Shown here: one piece after another, positions 62,507 to 64,000 of the stretch
How the letters are laid out: every line of letters begins with the position of its first letter
How positions within the stretch are numbered: position 1 is the first letter of the stretch
The notes under the pieces: model-generated
Told to the model about the DNA's origin: nothing
Database searches by the model: none
The model's input: the letters and a program-made list of their open reading frames with translations, nothing else
Position numbers and translations under genes: made by a program
Origin: JADJPG01 sp964491875
Lineage (GTDB): Bacteria > Verrucomicrobiota > Verrucomicrobiia > Limisphaerales > JADJPG01
Direction of reading: 5' to 3'
Length of the DNA stretch: 64,000 nt
Assembly (NCBI GenBank): GCA_964491875.1
Contig: CAZBIC010000004.1
Coordinates: forward strand, 62,001 to 126,000

Positions 62507-62540
62507 GTGTAATGTGCAAAACGTGTAGAACGTGTAATAC
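62507..62540 (+). repeat. Iteron-like 9-nt repeat cluster e
   Basis: GTGTAAT, then GTGCAAAAC, GTGTAGAAC and GTGTAATAC; the best match to the shared plan. Confidence 0.65.
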
Positions 62541-62772
62541 GACCATTAGCAAGTCGCCCAATGCCGGTGGCCTGACAGTGGCCCGGGACGCTCTCGGACG
62601 GGTCGGTCTCCTGATTTGCAGTTGTTTATGATTCCCACGCGGATGGGAACAATTCACCACGCAGTCACCTACCATGCCGATTCTCACGAATTTCCCAGCG
62701 TTTTGCCGCACGAAATTACAACTTGTGAGACACAATGCGACGATCCAACTAACTGCTAATAGATCACTTATG

Positions 62773-62792
62773 TATTTACGCCTGTGTAAATA
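62773..62792. promoter_or_regulatory. AT-rich operator-like palindrome
   Basis: TATTTAC and GTAAATA are perfect inverted repeats separated by GCCTGT. The surroundings are AT-rich. It could be a repressor site for the rightward genes starting at 63188, or lie at the 3' end of the uncertain minus-strand frame. Confidence 0.35.
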
Positions 62793-63078
62793 GATTCAAT
62801 TCGTCCCACCGAGACCAGCATCGAGTGCAGACGTCATGTCCACGGTGGTATGTTTCAATCGCAGCGCGTGCCCGCGACTTGGGCGCGAATGGAACGTCCG
62901 AGGGCCGCTCGACTACCAGTTCATCGAGGCCGTGTCCTGTCGCAGATGAGGCACCTCGAAGCATCATGGTGAACGGTCCCAGCCAAGCCTTGGCCGCCGC
63001 CGGTGTCACTCCTCCAGTTGGTCGGTACTGCGGCCGGCTCTCATGGCAATCGCCAAGCGGAGACGTCCGGGCCGGCAC
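62776..63078 (-). CDS. Doubtful small protein with a CxxC motif
   Basis: The 100-residue frame ends ARAAIETYHRGHDVCTRCWSRWDELNLFTQA, which could be a zinc-binding tail. The first half is low in character and might be non-coding. It is antisense to the 5' part of a longer plus-strand open frame. Listed only because the C-terminal part reads more like a protein than its opposite strand. Confidence 0.3.
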   Translation of the reverse strand: MPARTSPLGDCHESRPQYRPTGGVTPAAAKAWLGPFTMMLRGASSATGHGLDELVVERPSDVPFAPKSRARAAIETYHRGHDVCTRCWSRWDELNLFTQA

Positions 63079-63187
63079 GCGGACCGGAATCCTCCACCCG
63101 GCCTCACGTGGTCCAGTTGCGCACCCACCTCACCTGAGAGTTCACGGCGGACTTGTACTCCACTGTCGCTCATGGTACCGTAGCAGC

Positions 63188-63676
63188 ATGAACCATCGTC
63201 TCGCGATGTGCCTCGTCGGTCCCGTGCAGCTCGTCCTGCATGAACTCAAGCCTCAACTTCGGCTCTGGGACAAGCTGGTGGCGCAGCTTTGCCGTCTGCC
63301 TGAGTTCGTCCAGGCCACCAACCAGGCCATCTTGTTGCGGGGTCAGCTGGTCCACCGGTTCACGTCGGCCACCGATTGTCCTCCGTTCCCGGGTGCCCCG
63401 GAATTCCTGGCTGCCCAGTGGACCGTCATCGTGATGCTCTCAGGCCACGAGTGCCTCGGGATGATGGGCACTCAATTCCACGACGGCGACCGCGTGTACG
63501 AATGGCTGACCAACCTGCCGCTGGCGCAGCTCGACCCGTTCATGCCCGTGGTAAGCGACCTCGAAAGCTTCTTGGGCCGCCTCGACGTCGCCCTGATGTC
63601 CCTGACGGCGCCTCGACAGGATTCCCGCGTCACGCCCGTGCTGCATCTCGAAACCCTTGGGGTCGCTGCCAACTGA
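63188..63676 (+). CDS. Hypothetical protein of the integrated element
   Basis: The 162-residue mostly helical protein (VLHELKPQLRLWDKLVAQLCRLPEFVQATNQAILLRGQLVHRF) has no motif I recognise. It is followed after 2 bp by the next gene, so the two form an operon. The longer upstream frame from 62825 is not used, since the protein character starts at ATG 63188. Confidence 0.55.
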   Translation: MNHRLAMCLVGPVQLVLHELKPQLRLWDKLVAQLCRLPEFVQATNQAILLRGQLVHRFTSATDCPPFPGAPEFLAAQWTVIVMLSGHECLGMMGTQFHDGDRVYEWLTNLPLAQLDPFMPVVSDLESFLGRLDVALMSLTAPRQDSRVTPVLHLETLGVAAN

Positions 63677-63678
63677 CT

Positions 63679-64000
63679 ATGAATACCGCCGCCCAGAACC
63701 AACCGACCGCTGCCCCGCCGAGCCAAGACCCCGGTGCCCTCAACGGCACCATCGTTAATCTCGACCCGGACCTGCGCGACATCTACCGCTACTTCGGTCA
63801 AAACACCGTGTTGGTCCCTGTCCGAGATGGCAAACCCCTGGTTGACCAGTGGAACAAGCTCACCCTGGAGGACAGCCTCGCACCAAAGCACCAAGCGGCC
63901 CTGTGGGGCGCGGACGTCGGAGTTATGTGTGGCCCTGCCAGCCAGAATCTTTGCGGTCTGCACATCGCGGAGAAGCCGGCGCTCGATCGTTTCCTGGCCG
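63679..64000 (+). CDS. Primase/polymerase-like protein, cut by the window end
   Basis: The 107 visible residues start MNTAAQNQ and include KPLVDQWNKLT and WGADVGVMCGPASQNLCGLHIAEKPALDRFL. The arrangement is like the beginning of bifunctional primase/polymerase (prim-pol) domains of integrated elements, where GV-x-x-G-x-x-S-x-x-L precedes a D-x-D. Here the D-x-D position reads HIA, so the catalytic acids seem lost or displaced. The gene continues past 64000. Confidence 0.5.
   Translation, partial: MNTAAQNQPTAAPPSQDPGALNGTIVNLDPDLRDIYRYFGQNTVLVPVRDGKPLVDQWNKLTLEDSLAPKHQAALWGADVGVMCGPASQNLCGLHIAEKPALDRFLA

Larger units (their letters stand above)
61749..62775. other. Non-coding stretch holding iteron-like repeats and hairpins
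   Basis: No reliable gene is seen. Open frames here translate the 9-nt repeats into MCKTC- or VLHVLH-like strings and are not believed. The 61-codon frame at 62080-62265 has no similarity or ribosome site. The stretch holds five 9-nt repeat clusters and two hairpins: GTCCAAA/TTTGGAC (62265-62282) and TCGTGACG/CGTCACGA (62291-62314). Confidence 0.55.

Noticed and set aside
61963..62540. CRISPR array
   Set aside because: Units are 9 bases in direct contact with no spacers of constant length, and no cas gene is present.
62287..62631. A 114-codon frame with repeated MCKTC motifs (cysteine-rich)
   Set aside because: The cysteine pattern is only the translation of the 9-nt DNA repeats; both strands give similar periodic peptides.

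Overview
The window is GC-rich bacterial chromosome. The gene set points to the Verrucomicrobia/PVC group: a secreted cytochrome-type PSD1 (DUF1549/DUF1553) protein with a Tat-exported DUF1501 partner, TPR proteins, two NtrC-type sigma-54 activators and a degenerate 42-bp palindromic repeat family. This placement is inferred from gene content; there is no rRNA in the window.

Layout. (1) 1-5750: a type IV pilus assembly operon pilM-N-O-P-Q plus one exported protein, behind a strong sigma-54 promoter match and closed by a clean terminator. (2) 5751-9673, minus strand: an NtrC-like regulator, a flippase-like membrane protein, a TIM-barrel isomerase-like protein and ribosomal protein S21. (3) 9880-24614: Hsp20, Lon, a LolA-like protein, an ECF sigma factor, a Ycf46-type AAA ATPase, TPR proteins, PilT, a lipoprotein, a ferredoxin, CorA and a histidine kinase/NtrC pair. 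(4) 24854-29377: an exopolysaccharide export unit (outer-membrane barrel, Wzc-like tyrosine kinase, Wza-like lipoprotein, FHA protein). (5) 29381-38052, minus strand: purH, DUF1501, DUF2971, DUF559 and PSD1, with many palindromic repeats between DUF1501 and PSD1. (6) 38222-48586: a complete chemosensory operon (a soluble MCP-like protein, CheY, CheA, CheW, a four-PAS MCP, a second CheY, CheB, CheR). No flagellar gene is present, so the output may be type IV pili (inference). (7) 48765-51370: a 3-dehydroquinate-synthase-like and a phosphodiesterase-like gene that resemble EboD and EboF. (8) 51382-54739, minus strand: a candidate sigma-54-driven structured small RNA and three membrane or exported proteins of unknown function. 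(9) 54989-64000: tRNA-Leu(CAA), then a tyrosine integrase and an integrated element with HTH/excisionase-like genes, a Toprim primase-like protein, a DUF3987 protein, a frameshifted VIT transporter gene, clusters of 9-nt iteron-like repeats and a gene cut off by the window end.

The most original signals are: the two matching sigma-54 promoters, one for pili and one for an apparent ~120-nt RNA; the iteron-like repeat field in the integrated element; the 10-bp duplication that breaks the VIT gene; and a repeat copy read in frame as part of a DUF559 protein. All coordinates and motifs were read by eye. No similarity search or folding program was run.
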